Below, in pieces: positions 54,079 to 62,826 of a stretch of DNA of 64,000 nt; position 1 is the first letter of the stretch, and the number at the start of each line of letters is the position of its first letter. Position numbers and translations under genes: made by a program. This DNA comes from JAIUNP01 sp020161975. Its GTDB lineage: Bacteria; Pseudomonadota; Alphaproteobacteria; Rhizobiales; Beijerinckiaceae. The stretch is from positions 1 through 64,000 of the forward strand of contig DAIOGK010000017.1 in assembly GCA_036745275.1 (NCBI GenBank), read 5' to 3'. Below the pieces are notes generated by a model. It was not told the origin of the DNA. It did no database searches and saw only the letters and a list, made by a program, of their open reading frames with translations.

Positions 54079-54732
54079 TCAGCCCCTGACGAAGGGGTTC
54101 GATGCCTTTTCCTCTCCCACCGTGGTCGCAGGGCCATGGCCGGGAAGGCAGATCGTCTCGTCGGGCAGTTTATAGAGCTTGTCCTTGATACCCTTCATGA
54201 GGGCATCGTGGTCACAACCGGGCAGATCCGTGCGGCCCACCGAGCCCTGAAAGATGACATCGCCGACAAAAGCAATTGGCGCCTGACGGCAAACCAGCAC
54301 CACGGACCCAGGCGAATGCCCAGGAATGAACAGCACATCGAAAGTGAGGTCGCCGACGGTGACCGTATCGCCTTCCTCAAGATAGCGGTCGGACCATGCG
54401 TCCTGCATTCCGTCGATACTATACATCTTGCCCTGCTGGGCGATCCGCTCCAGCAGCGGCTTGTCGGCGATATGCGGCCCCTCGACCGGCAGTTTCAGCG
54501 CGGCCACAAGCTCGGCGACACCACCGGCATGGTCGAGATGGCCATGGGTCAGGATGATCTTCTCCACATCCACGCCGAATTTCTTCACCGCCTCCAGAAT
54601 GGCCGGAACGTCGCCGCCCGGGTCAATGATCGCAGCCTTGTTCGTCGCCGTGCATTTCAGGATGGCGCAATTCTGCTGAAAGGGCGTGACAGGGACGATC
54701 CCGATCTGGAGCGGCGGCTGGGGAGCGGACAT
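54079..54732 (-). CDS. Glyoxalase-II-like MBL-fold hydrolase
   Basis: The 217-aa protein has the full MBL metal site: THGHLDHAGG (THxHxDH, about 63-72), a distant His in IPGHSPGSVVLV (about 138-149), AFVGDVIFQGSVGRTDLPG with the bridging Asp, and LPGHGPAT at the end. This is the YcbL/GloB-like group that hydrolyses thioesters such as lactoylglutathione. GAGAGG lies 5 bases before the ATG. It is divergent from recJ by about 107 bp. Confidence 0.9.
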   Translation of the reverse strand: MSAPQPPLQIGIVPVTPFQQNCAILKCTATNKAAIIDPGGDVPAILEAVKKFGVDVEKIILTHGHLDHAGGVAELVAALKLPVEGPHIADKPLLERIAQQGKMYSIDGMQDAWSDRYLEEGDTVTVGDLTFDVLFIPGHSPGSVVLVCRQAPIAFVGDVIFQGSVGRTDLPGCDHDALMKGIKDKLYKLPDETICLPGHGPATTVGEEKASNPFVRG

Positions 54733-54839
54733 GAAACCTCTCGACGAAATCAGAACATTGCGGATGATAGGCCGGATACGCGGGTTAGGGCGCAGTGTCG
54801 AGCCTATCACGACGCGCGTCCTCATCTCATAATACCCCG

Positions 54840-56627
54840 ATGTCCGAATCGTTCCGCCCATTTCTCGATGTCGCAAATTCGTTTCAGGGCCGCCGATGGG
54901 CCGCACGGCTTGATGAGGCTGGCCAGCGCGAGGCGCTGATCATGGTTCAGGCCCACGGCCTCGGTGACGTTCTGGCCCGTGTGCTGGCCGGGCGCGGCAT
55001 TGCCGCCAGCGAGGCCGCGCGCTTTCTCGCGCCGCGCCTGCGGGATGCCATGCCTGATCCCGATACCTTGCAAGATATGCCCCGTGCCGCCGAGCGGCTG
55101 GCCGATGCGGTCCGTGCCCGCGAGAATGTCGCGATTTTTGGCGATTATGACGTGGATGGCGCCTGTTCCTCGGTGCTGCTCGCGACATGGCTCGAAGCCG
55201 GGGGCGCGAGAACGCGCATCCATATCCCGGACCGGATTTTTGAAGGCTACGGCCCCAACATCGATGCCATCCGCGCGTTGCGCGAAGGCGGGGCGAGCCT
55301 GCTGGTCTGCGTCGATTGTGGCACGGCGAGCCACGAGCCGCTGGCCGAGGCGCGCCGCCTTGGCATGGATGTGATCGTGCTTGATCATCATCAGGCGCCC
55401 GAAACCTTGCCCGAAGTGACGGCTCTGGTGAACCCCAACCGGCAGGATGATCTGTCCGGCCTTGGCAGCCTTTGCGCGGCGGGCGTCACCTTCATGGCGG
55501 CGGTGGCGGCCAATCGTCTGTTGCGCCGCGAAGGCAGGGGCGAGGTCGATCTTGTCGCGATGCTCGATCTGGTGGCGCTGGCCACCGTGGCCGATGTCGT
55601 GCCGTTGCAGGGGCTCAACCGCGCGTTTGTGGCGCAGGGGCTGAAGGTGATGCGCGAGCGTGGGCGGCCGGGATTGGCCGCGCTGTTCGATATCGCGCGG
55701 CTCGACCGCCCGCCGGAAGCCTGGCACCTCGGCTTTCTCGTCGGCCCGCGCATCAATGCCGGCGGGCGCATCGGCGATGCTGCCATGGGTGCCCGGCTCC
55801 TGAAAACACAAGACGAAACCGAGGCTCGCGCGCTCGCGCAGCGGCTCGATGAATTGAACCGCGAGCGGCAGGCCGTGGAACAGGGTATGCTGGCCGAAGC
55901 GGAAGCCCAGGCGCTGGCATTGGTCGGGCTGGCGGAAGATCAGGGCGCGGTACTCGTCACGGCTGATGCAGGGTTTCACCCCGGCGTCGTCGGACTTGTC
56001 GCCGCACGGCTGAAAGAGCGGTTCCAGCGCCCGGCCTTCGCCATCGCGATTCAGGAAAACGGGCTGGCGACCGGCTCCGGTCGCTCCATTCCTGGCGTTG
56101 ATCTTGGCAAGGCGGTGCGGACGGCTGTTGAGAACGGCTTGCTCGTCAAGGGCGGCGGCCACGCCATGGCTGCGGGAATTACGGTGCGCACCGGCGAAAT
56201 CGAGGCATTCCGCACCTACCTTGAGGAGTCCATGGGCGCTGCGGTCGCGGCGGCGCGGGCGGGCGCGGCGCTGAAGATCGATGCCGCAATGACGCCGGCC
56301 TCCGCGACTCTCGATCTCATGAGTGAAATCGAATCAGCAGGGCCATTCGGGCAGGGGAATCCCGAACCGGTCTTCGCATTTCCGGCCGTGCGCATTGTCG
56401 AAGCGTTTGAGGTGGGGCAGGGGCATCTGAAACTGCGGCTCATGGGCGGTGATGGCGCCCGGCTCGGCGGGGTCGCCTTTCGTGCTGTCGGCCAGCCGTT
56501 GGGCCAGGCCTTGCTGAAGGCGAAAGGGGAAAAGGTCCATATCTGCGGGCATCTGGCCGTGGATCGCTGGGGCGGGCGTGAAAACCTCGAACTCCGCATC
56601 AGCGACGCCGCGCCGGCTCGGGGGTGA
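54840..56627 (+). CDS. recJ: Single-stranded-DNA-specific exonuclease RecJ
   Basis: The 595-aa enzyme has the DHH phosphoesterase motifs: AIFGDYDVDGACSS (about 99-112), VCVDCGTAS, VIVLDHHQAPE, and the DHHA1 region with GLVAARLKERFQRPAFAIA and GGGHAMAAGI. It degrades single-stranded DNA 5' to 3' in recombination and mismatch repair. The start at 54840 (MSESF) fits the family; 54795 would overlap regulatory DNA. Confidence 0.95.
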   Translation: MSESFRPFLDVANSFQGRRWAARLDEAGQREALIMVQAHGLGDVLARVLAGRGIAASEAARFLAPRLRDAMPDPDTLQDMPRAAERLADAVRARENVAIFGDYDVDGACSSVLLATWLEAGGARTRIHIPDRIFEGYGPNIDAIRALREGGASLLVCVDCGTASHEPLAEARRLGMDVIVLDHHQAPETLPEVTALVNPNRQDDLSGLGSLCAAGVTFMAAVAANRLLRREGRGEVDLVAMLDLVALATVADVVPLQGLNRAFVAQGLKVMRERGRPGLAALFDIARLDRPPEAWHLGFLVGPRINAGGRIGDAAMGARLLKTQDETEARALAQRLDELNRERQAVEQGMLAEAEAQALALVGLAEDQGAVLVTADAGFHPGVVGLVAARLKERFQRPAFAIAIQENGLATGSGRSIPGVDLGKAVRTAVENGLLVKGGGHAMAAGITVRTGEIEAFRTYLEESMGAAVAAARAGAALKIDAAMTPASATLDLMSEIESAGPFGQGNPEPVFAFPAVRIVEAFEVGQGHLKLRLMGGDGARLGGVAFRAVGQPLGQALLKAKGEKVHICGHLAVDRWGGRENLELRISDAAPARG

Positions 56628-56741
56628 TTCACGCCGCCGGGGATTTGCAATCGGTACGGTGCCGAAAAATTTCCACCGAAGGCGCTTGCTCCCCGGCGCT
56701 TCACCGACTATGAGGGGCTTCCGCGAAGCCTGCTTCGCGCC

Positions 56742-56816
56742 GCGCTCTTCGTCTATCGGTTAGGACAGCCGCCTTTCACGCAGCAGAGACGGGTTCGACT
56801 CCCGTAGAGCGCGCCA
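56742..56816 (+). tRNA. tRNA-Glu (anticodon UUC)
   Basis: Acceptor stem GCGCTCT pairs with AGAGCGC, the anticodon loop is CTTTCAC with TTC at 34-36, the T arm carries GGGTTCGACTCC, and CCA is encoded at 56814-56816. The anticodon stem GCCGC/GCAGC has one C-A mismatch at 29-41. It is 115 bp after recJ and ends 3 bp before the convergent SDR gene. Confidence 0.95.
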
Positions 56817-56819
56817 CAC

Positions 56820-57581
56820 TCACACCCAGCCGCCATCCACCACGTATTGCTGGTTCGTGCAGGCACCTGATTCGTCCGAAGCAAAGAACAGCGTCGCCCG
56901 TGCGATGTCATCGGGCACGAGATGCCGCTTGAGGCACTGGCGTCGCATGAGTTCGGCTTCACCATCCGGCGTCAGCCACAGATCCTTCTGCCGCTGCGTC
57001 ATGATCCAGCCCGGCGCAATCGCGTTGACCCGGATGTTGTATTGGCCGAAATCGCGGGCCAGCGAGCGCGTCAGCCCGAGAATGGCCGATTTTGCCGCCG
57101 TATAGGCTGCCATGCCGCCCTGGCCGATCATCCAGGACGTGGAGCCGAAATTGATGATCGAGCCGCCGCCGCCCGCCATCATGTCGGGCAGAACGGCCTG
57201 GGCAGCGAAGAACTTGTGCTTGAGATTGACGGCAATGCGCTCGTCCCAATATTCCGGCGTCACGTCGAGCGTTGCATGGCGCTCGTCATGGGCGGCGTTG
57301 TTGATGAGCACGCCGACCGGCCCGAGTGCCGCGCGGATATTGCCGATGGCGCTGCGCAGGGCGGCGATATCGGTCAGGTCCGCGCGCTCGTAGTGGACGG
57401 TCGCGCCTTCAGCCTGGAGCGCCGCCGCCAGCGCGCGCGATTCGCTCTCCTTCAGGTCGATGAACCCGACGCGCGAACCCTGCGCGGTAAAGCGCCGGAC
57501 AATGGCCTCGCCGATGCCGCTGCCACCGCCGGTGACCAGCACCACCTTGCCCTTGAGATCAGGATAAATCGCGCCACGCAT
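56820..57581 (-). CDS. Short-chain dehydrogenase/reductase
   Basis: The 253-aa oxidoreductase has the classical SDR motifs: VTGGGSGIGEAI (cofactor loop, about 16-27), NNAAHDERH, and YTAAKSA (catalytic Tyr and Lys, about 153-157) with the Ser in INFGSTSW. The Asp after beta-2 (FIDLKESE) suggests NAD rather than NADP. GGAGGG lies 6 bases before the ATG at 57581. It follows a TetR regulator gene on the same strand by 66 bp. Confidence 0.92.
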   Translation of the reverse strand: MRGAIYPDLKGKVVLVTGGGSGIGEAIVRRFTAQGSRVGFIDLKESESRALAAALQAEGATVHYERADLTDIAALRSAIGNIRAALGPVGVLINNAAHDERHATLDVTPEYWDERIAVNLKHKFFAAQAVLPDMMAGGGGSIINFGSTSWMIGQGGMAAYTAAKSAILGLTRSLARDFGQYNIRVNAIAPGWIMTQRQKDLWLTPDGEAELMRRQCLKRHLVPDDIARATLFFASDESGACTNQQYVVDGGWV

Positions 57582-57647
57582 GAATGCCCTCCAATGTTGG
57601 TCTGTCGTAACACGGAATGCCGGGCCTGCGTGCATCCCGTCCGAGAT

Positions 57648-58322
57648 TCAGTCGGTCATATCCGGAAGTTGCCGCACGACATAGCGCAGCACGACATCGA
57701 CTACCTCGGCCCGGCGCAACACCAGTTCAGCCTTGTCGGCCATGTCGTGCTTGAAAACCTCCCGGATCGAATGCCGGTTCGAGACATTGTAGAAACCGAG
57801 TGCCGAAATGGTGAGATGGATGTGCAGCGGATCAAGCCCGGAGCGGAAATCGCCCGTTGCGACTCCTCGGTCATAGAGATCCCGCAACAGTTGAATTGCC
57901 GACAGGTTGACCTTGTTGAGAGCCTCAAGGCGGCGCAGATGGCGGCCTTGATGGATATTCTCCACCATCACGAGGCGGACGAAATCGGAGTTCTGGGCGT
58001 GATAGTCGAAGGTGACTTCGACCAGACGCCGCAACGCATTGACGGGAGAAAGGGCCGCAAGGTCCAGCGCCAGCTCCGCTGAACGCATTCCGGCATAGGC
58101 TTCCTCAAGGACGGCGAGGTAGAGCCCTTCCTTGTCGCCAAAATAGTAGTAGATCATGCGCTTGCTGGTGGCAGTGCGTGCGGCGATCTCGTCTACGCGC
58201 CCCCCGCTCAGCCCGTTCCGGGCAAATTCGTCGCGGGCGACGTCGAGAATATTGCGGCGCACCCCTTCCGGATCCTGTGTCCAAGTGTTCGCCTTGCGTC
58301 TCGAAACCCGGCGTTCGCCCAT
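57648..58322 (-). CDS. TetR-family transcriptional regulator
   Basis: The 224-aa protein has a TetR DNA-binding domain (about 20-70: ILDVARDEFARNGLSGGRVDEIA, then ATSKRMIYYYFGDKEGLYLAVLEEAY, given in parts) and a TetR_C ligand domain. It is divergent from the shikimate-dehydrogenase-like gene and upstream of the SDR gene. It probably represses one or both; the ligand is unknown. The 58323-58523 gap holds the divergent promoters. Confidence 0.92.
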   Translation of the reverse strand: MGERRVSRRKANTWTQDPEGVRRNILDVARDEFARNGLSGGRVDEIAARTATSKRMIYYYFGDKEGLYLAVLEEAYAGMRSAELALDLAALSPVNALRRLVEVTFDYHAQNSDFVRLVMVENIHQGRHLRRLEALNKVNLSAIQLLRDLYDRGVATGDFRSGLDPLHIHLTISALGFYNVSNRHSIREVFKHDMADKAELVLRRAEVVDVVLRYVVRQLPDMTD

Positions 58323-58523
58323 TCACGCGCTCCCTTTACCTCTGAGTATCGCAAATCACCGGCGGATGTCAGCATTCTCCCCACCGGAATTTTGCGGGTG
58401 CCCCCGACCCGTCACTCAAATTGTACCATAGAGTTAAGATTGCGACTGACAACAGCGTTTCGTTGGTGCATGAAACGGGGGAGGGCAGATGTCTAATCGG
58501 GGCGCGTCCCGCGAGGCAAGACG

Positions 58524-59369
58524 ATGAGCACACCGACGATTACCGGCAACACGGCGCTGATTGCGCATATCGGCTACCCGACCAGCACCTTCAAGGCGCC
58601 GATGATTTATAACCCGCACTTCCGGAAGTTCGGGATTGATGCGGTCGTGGTGCCGATGGGCGTGCCGGCGGATGCCTTCCATGCGGCGTTTCCGGTGATT
58701 ACGGGCTTCACGAACTTTCACGGCGCCCTGATCACCATGCCGCACAAGGTCAGCGTGGTGGAAACACTCGATCGCGTATCAACGGCGGTGAAGATTGCCG
58801 GTGCGTGCAATGCTGTCCGCCGCGCGGCGGATGGCGCACTCGAAGGCGACCTCTTCGATGGTGAGGGCTTTGTGCGCGGTGTGCGCCGCAAGGGCTGTGT
58901 GCTGGAAGATGCGCAGGCGCTTGTGGTGGGCGCGGGCGGCGTCGGTTCGGCCATCGCAGCATCGCTTGCCGGTGCGGGGCTGACCGGGCTGGCGCTGTAC
59001 GATGTGAACACGTCGGCTGTGGAAGGGCTGGCGGGGCGCCTGCGGACGTTTTACCCAAATCTGCGCGTCACCACCGGCAGCAAGGATCCCGCGGGGCAGG
59101 ATCTTGTCGTCAACGCAACCCCTCTCGGCATGAACAAGGGCGACCCGATGCCGATGGATGTGGACCGCATCGCACCGACCACCTTTGTGGGCGAGGTGGT
59201 GATGAAGCAGGAGATGACTGCGTTCCTCGACGCAGCGAAAGCGCGCGGCTGCCGGGTTCAGGTGGGCGTGGACATGCTGTTCGAGCAGATCCCGGCCTAT
59301 CTTGAATTCTTCGGCTACCCGACGACCACGGCAGAAGAGCTGCGCACGACGGCGGAAATCAAATACTGA
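58524..59369 (+). CDS. Shikimate/quinate dehydrogenase-like protein
   Basis: The 281-aa protein has the AroE fold: the active-site Lys in TMPHKVSVVETLDR (about 73), VVGAGGVGSAIAASLAGAG (NADP loop), VVNATPLGMNKGD, and QVGVDMLFEQ near the end. The usual N-terminal Ser motif is altered (PTSTFKAPMIYN), so a quinate or related substrate is more likely than housekeeping shikimate. Its position across from a TetR regulator and SDR fits an aromatic or quinate catabolic unit. The end overlaps the ferredoxin gene by 11 bp on the opposite strand. Confidence 0.85.
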   Translation: MSTPTITGNTALIAHIGYPTSTFKAPMIYNPHFRKFGIDAVVVPMGVPADAFHAAFPVITGFTNFHGALITMPHKVSVVETLDRVSTAVKIAGACNAVRRAADGALEGDLFDGEGFVRGVRRKGCVLEDAQALVVGAGGVGSAIAASLAGAGLTGLALYDVNTSAVEGLAGRLRTFYPNLRVTTGSKDPAGQDLVVNATPLGMNKGDPMPMDVDRIAPTTFVGEVVMKQEMTAFLDAAKARGCRVQVGVDMLFEQIPAYLEFFGYPTTTAEELRTTAEIKY

Positions 59370-59685
59370 AATCGTTGGCGGGCGGGATCGTCACCTCCAA
59401 CCCGTCATAATCGTCGCTCCAGATGATCTGGCAGGCCAGACGTGTGCAATCCGTGACATTTGTCAATTCATCGAGCTTGTCTTCTTCATCCGCCGTGCGC
59501 GGATGAAGGTCGTCACGCCAGCGGGCAGCCACTTCAACGCGGCACTCGCCACAACTGGCGGCACCGCCGCACTCCGACCCGATCTCCACACCATAGTCGC
59601 GGATGATCTCCATCAGCCGCCAACCCTCGGCGGCCTCCAGCTCATGCCGCTGCCCTTTGGCGTCGGTGACGGTGACTGTGCTCAT
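59359..59685 (-). CDS. 2Fe-2S ferredoxin, adrenodoxin type
   Basis: The 108-aa protein has the cluster Cys pattern CGGAASCGEC (Cys 39, 45 and 48) and CTRLACQI supplying the fourth ligand (about 86). The body has the acidic adrenodoxin-like features DEEDKLDEL. It transfers electrons, possibly to cytochrome P450 or iron-sulfur assembly partners, but none lies nearby. Monocistronic. Confidence 0.88.
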   Translation of the reverse strand: MSTVTVTDAKGQRHELEAAEGWRLMEIIRDYGVEIGSECGGAASCGECRVEVAARWRDDLHPRTADEEDKLDELTNVTDCTRLACQIIWSDDYDGLEVTIPPANDFSI

Positions 59686-59694
59686 CTGACAAAT

Positions 59695-59737
59695 CCGAAA
59701 AATGGAATATGTCCGTTCACCACGCGCGAACGGACAT
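59695..59737 (-). terminator. Hairpin terminator downstream of fumarase
   Basis: On the minus strand the arms ATGTCCGTTC and GAACGGACAT form a 10-bp stem with a 9-base loop, followed by ATTCCATTTTT. It lies 34 bp beyond the fumarase stop and just ahead of the ferredoxin start. Confidence 0.65.
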
Positions 59738-59770
59738 TGCCTTGATCAGGATCAATGGAGGGGCAGGGGG

Positions 59771-61267
59771 TTACCCGGCGCGGCGCCACATCATCGGGCC
59801 GAGGATATGCATGGATGCGCCGGTCGCATCCACCGCCACGGTCACGGGCATATCCTCGACCACGAATTCGTGAATCGCTTCCATGCCCAAATCGTCAAAG
59901 GCCAGAACCCTTGAGGACTTGATGGCCTTGGACACCAGATACGCCGCGCCGCCGACCGCGATGAGGTAGGCCGCCTTGTGCTTCTTGATGGCCTCAATGG
60001 CTTCCGGCCCGCGTTCAGCCTTGCCGATCATCACAGCAAGCCCGGTCTTGTCCAGCATAAGATCAGTGAAACGGTCCATGCGGGTCGAGGTCGTGGGGCC
60101 GGCCGGGCCGACAGCCTCGTCGCGCACAGCATCCACCGGGCCGACGTAGTAGATGGCACGGCCGTTGAAATCGACCGGCGGCTTTTCCCCCGCTGCGATC
60201 ATCTTTGCCATGCGGGCATGGGCAGCATCGCGCCCGGTCAGCAAATGGCCGGAAACCAGCAGCGTCTCGCCGGCTTTCCACGAAGCAACATCCTCACGCG
60301 TCATCGTGTCGAGATTGACGCGGCGAACATTGGCGCCGGAACCTTCCAGCACCACTTTTGGCCAGAGGTCGATCGACGGCGGCGTCAGCTTCACCGGGCC
60401 GGAGCCGTCGAGCACGAAATGGGCATGACGATCCGCCGCGCATTGCGGCACAAGGCCGACGGGTTTGGATGCCGCATGGGTCGGATAGGTCAGGATTTTC
60501 ACATCGAGAACGGTGGACAGCCCGCCAAGCCCCTGCGCGCCGATGCCCAGCGCATTGACCTTTTCGTAAAGTTCGATGCGCAGCTCTTCGAGCTTTGAGG
60601 CGGGGCCGCGGGCCAGAAGTTCCGGCATGTCGATGGGGGCGAGCAGCGATTTTTTGGCCAGCAGCAGCGCCTTTTCCGGTGAGCCGCCAACGCCGAGGCC
60701 GAGCAGGCCGGGCGGACACCAGCCTGCTCCCATGGCTTCCACGGATTTCAGCACCCATGAAACGATATCGTCGCTCGGTTCCAGCGCTGCAAACTTGGCC
60801 TTGTTTTCGGAGCCGCCGCCCTTGGCTGCGACATGAACATCGATCTTGTCACCAGCGACAATCTCCACCGTCAGCATGGCCGGCGTGTTGTCGCGCGTAT
60901 TCTTGCGCTCAAAGATCGGGTCTGCGACGACCGAAGCGCGCAGCGGGTTTTCCTCGCGCTTCCAGGAGAGACGGACGGCTTCGTCCACAAGATCCTGCAA
61001 GGAGCGCTTTGTTTCGATGCGGGCGCCGACACCGACCTGCATGAAGACCTGCGCGGTGCCGGTATCCTGACACATCGGCCGCTTGCCGATGGCCGCCATG
61101 CGTGAGTTCACGAGAATCTGCGCCATTGCGTTTTTGGCCGCCGGGCTTTCCTCGCGCCCGTAGGCGGCGGCGAGGCTCTCGATATAGTCAGCCGGATGGT
61201 AGCAGGCAATGTACTGCAAGGCGTCGGCAAGGCTCTCGATCAGGTCCTGTTCGCGGATAATGGTCAC
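59771..61267 (-). CDS. fumA: Class I fumarate hydratase (4Fe-4S)
   Basis: The 498-aa oxygen-sensitive enzyme interconverts fumarate and malate in the citric-acid cycle. Three Cys that bind the cluster are visible in PMCQDTGTAQ (about 65), GWCPPGLLGLG (about 180) and LVPQCAADRH (about 280). The C-terminal beta-subunit domain has GPTTSTRMDRFTD. The GTG start at 61267 has GGGAG 6 bases upstream; the longer frame to 61318 has no ribosome site. Confidence 0.95.
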   Translation of the reverse strand: MTIIREQDLIESLADALQYIACYHPADYIESLAAAYGREESPAAKNAMAQILVNSRMAAIGKRPMCQDTGTAQVFMQVGVGARIETKRSLQDLVDEAVRLSWKREENPLRASVVADPIFERKNTRDNTPAMLTVEIVAGDKIDVHVAAKGGGSENKAKFAALEPSDDIVSWVLKSVEAMGAGWCPPGLLGLGVGGSPEKALLLAKKSLLAPIDMPELLARGPASKLEELRIELYEKVNALGIGAQGLGGLSTVLDVKILTYPTHAASKPVGLVPQCAADRHAHFVLDGSGPVKLTPPSIDLWPKVVLEGSGANVRRVNLDTMTREDVASWKAGETLLVSGHLLTGRDAAHARMAKMIAAGEKPPVDFNGRAIYYVGPVDAVRDEAVGPAGPTTSTRMDRFTDLMLDKTGLAVMIGKAERGPEAIEAIKKHKAAYLIAVGGAAYLVSKAIKSSRVLAFDDLGMEAIHEFVVEDMPVTVAVDATGASMHILGPMMWRRAG

Positions 61268-61363
61268 GTCTGTCTCCCGGGGCGAAAAGTCGCATTTCCT
61301 TAGCGCCTGATCGCGCACATGGGAACCATGCCGTTAGGATAGGGGCGATAGCGTCTGGCCATC

Positions 61364-62821
61364 TCAGCGTTCCTTCAGCGCCTCGGATGTCGTGCGCGAA
61401 ATCGGCGACAGGAAATAGTCGATGATCCGCCGTGTCTCGGTAATGATCTCGGCGGTCACGGTCATGCCGGCAGCCAGCGGCACAGCGATGCCGTCGATCA
61501 CCATCCGAGGGTCGGACAGCGCGACGGTGACGGGAAAAACGAAGCTTTGCGGCTGGCCCGGCGCAGCAGCGCTGCCCGCAGGGCCCGAAGCTGTGGCATT
61601 GGCCTGGCTGCGCCGGGCTTCTCCCTCCTCGATGGCTTCGCCGGCGATGCGCGTGACGGTGCCGCGCAATGTGCCATAGCGGGTGAAATTGAAGGCATCC
61701 ACCTTCACTGCTACCGATTGACCCAGCCGGATAAAGCCAATGTCCTTGTTGGAAATGAAGATTTCCACCTGAAGTGGTGCGCCGTCCGGCACGATGGTCA
61801 TCAGTTGCTGCCCGGTCGTCACCACCTGTCCGACGGTCGTCACAGCCAGTTGCTGCACGGTGCCATTGATGGGCGCAGTAAGGCGGAGCTGGTCGAGCCG
61901 CGCGGTCGCCTTGGCAACATACTGGGACAGTTCGTCCCGCTTTTTCTCCGCTTCGGCGAGCTTCAGCGTCTGTTCGGCCGTGAACTGCGAGATCATGCGG
62001 GCCCGTTGCGCGCCGAGTTCCGCGATGCTGGCGTCCACTTCGGCGAGCTGCCCACGGTCGCTCGCAAGCTGGGCCCGCGAGCGTTCGAGCGATTCGAGCG
62101 CATCGAACAGGTTGATCTTGGTTCCCACCGACAGGTTGAGTGATTGCTGGCGCACATCGACGCGGCTTTCGAGGGTCGAGAGCAGGGTCGTCTGGTGGCT
62201 GATGCTGGCTTCCAGCCGTTCGCGTGAGGCGCGTTTTTGCGCCACCTGCTTGTCGTTATAGACCAAGGCATCGCCGAGCGTATCGAGATCGGCAATGAGG
62301 ACCGCAGTCTCCCTGAGGCGCAGCGTCTCCGGCGTATCGGTGGGAAAGGCTATGGCGGGCGGCGTCGCGTTGGGCAGGGTGGCGGCCCCAAGCAACGCAG
62401 CGCGCCGCCGGGCCGCCTCCGCGCCGGCGGTTGCGAGTTGCTCGGCCTGAAGGCGCGCATCCGCCTGCGCTTCGGTATCCTCGATCTGCACCAGAAGATC
62501 ACCGGCCTGCACCTTGGTGCCATTGGCGACAGCGACGGTGCGCACACGGCCCGGTTCCAGCGGCTGGACCACCTTCGAACGCCCCGCCGTTTCGATCTTG
62601 CCGAGACCGACCGCATGAATCTCCATCCTGCCGACAAAGGCCCAGACGAGCGCAACGGTGACAAAGGCACAGAGCGTCAGCAGGATCGCGACCGGCAGGG
62701 GGGAGGCGGGCGTCTCGACGATCTCCAGCGCCGAGGGCAGGAATTCGAGATCCTCATTGCTGATCTGCCGCTGGCTCTTCTGCTGTGCTTCCGGCTGTGT
62801 GTCGCGCTCGGGTTCCGACAT
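61364..62821 (-). CDS. Type I secretion periplasmic adaptor (HlyD family)
   Basis: The 485-aa protein has an N-terminal membrane helix (about 42-62: LPVAILLTLCAFVTVALVWAF in part), biotinyl-lipoyl halves around VRTVAVANGTKVQAGDLLVQIED and LRLTAPINGTVQQLAVTTVG, a long coiled coil (about 190-310) and a C-terminal beta barrel. It links the inner-membrane exporter to an outer-membrane TolC-type protein. It follows the exporter gene by 5 bp. A TolC partner and a substrate gene are not in the window. Confidence 0.92.
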   Translation of the reverse strand: MSEPERDTQPEAQQKSQRQISNEDLEFLPSALEIVETPASPLPVAILLTLCAFVTVALVWAFVGRMEIHAVGLGKIETAGRSKVVQPLEPGRVRTVAVANGTKVQAGDLLVQIEDTEAQADARLQAEQLATAGAEAARRRAALLGAATLPNATPPAIAFPTDTPETLRLRETAVLIADLDTLGDALVYNDKQVAQKRASRERLEASISHQTTLLSTLESRVDVRQQSLNLSVGTKINLFDALESLERSRAQLASDRGQLAEVDASIAELGAQRARMISQFTAEQTLKLAEAEKKRDELSQYVAKATARLDQLRLTAPINGTVQQLAVTTVGQVVTTGQQLMTIVPDGAPLQVEIFISNKDIGFIRLGQSVAVKVDAFNFTRYGTLRGTVTRIAGEAIEEGEARRSQANATASGPAGSAAAPGQPQSFVFPVTVALSDPRMVIDGIAVPLAAGMTVTAEIITETRRIIDYFLSPISRTTSEALKER

Positions 62822-62826
62822 CGCTC

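Noticed and set aside
54822..56162. 446-aa minus-strand ORF opposite recJ
   Set aside because: Antisense shadow of recJ, whose DHH motifs are intact.
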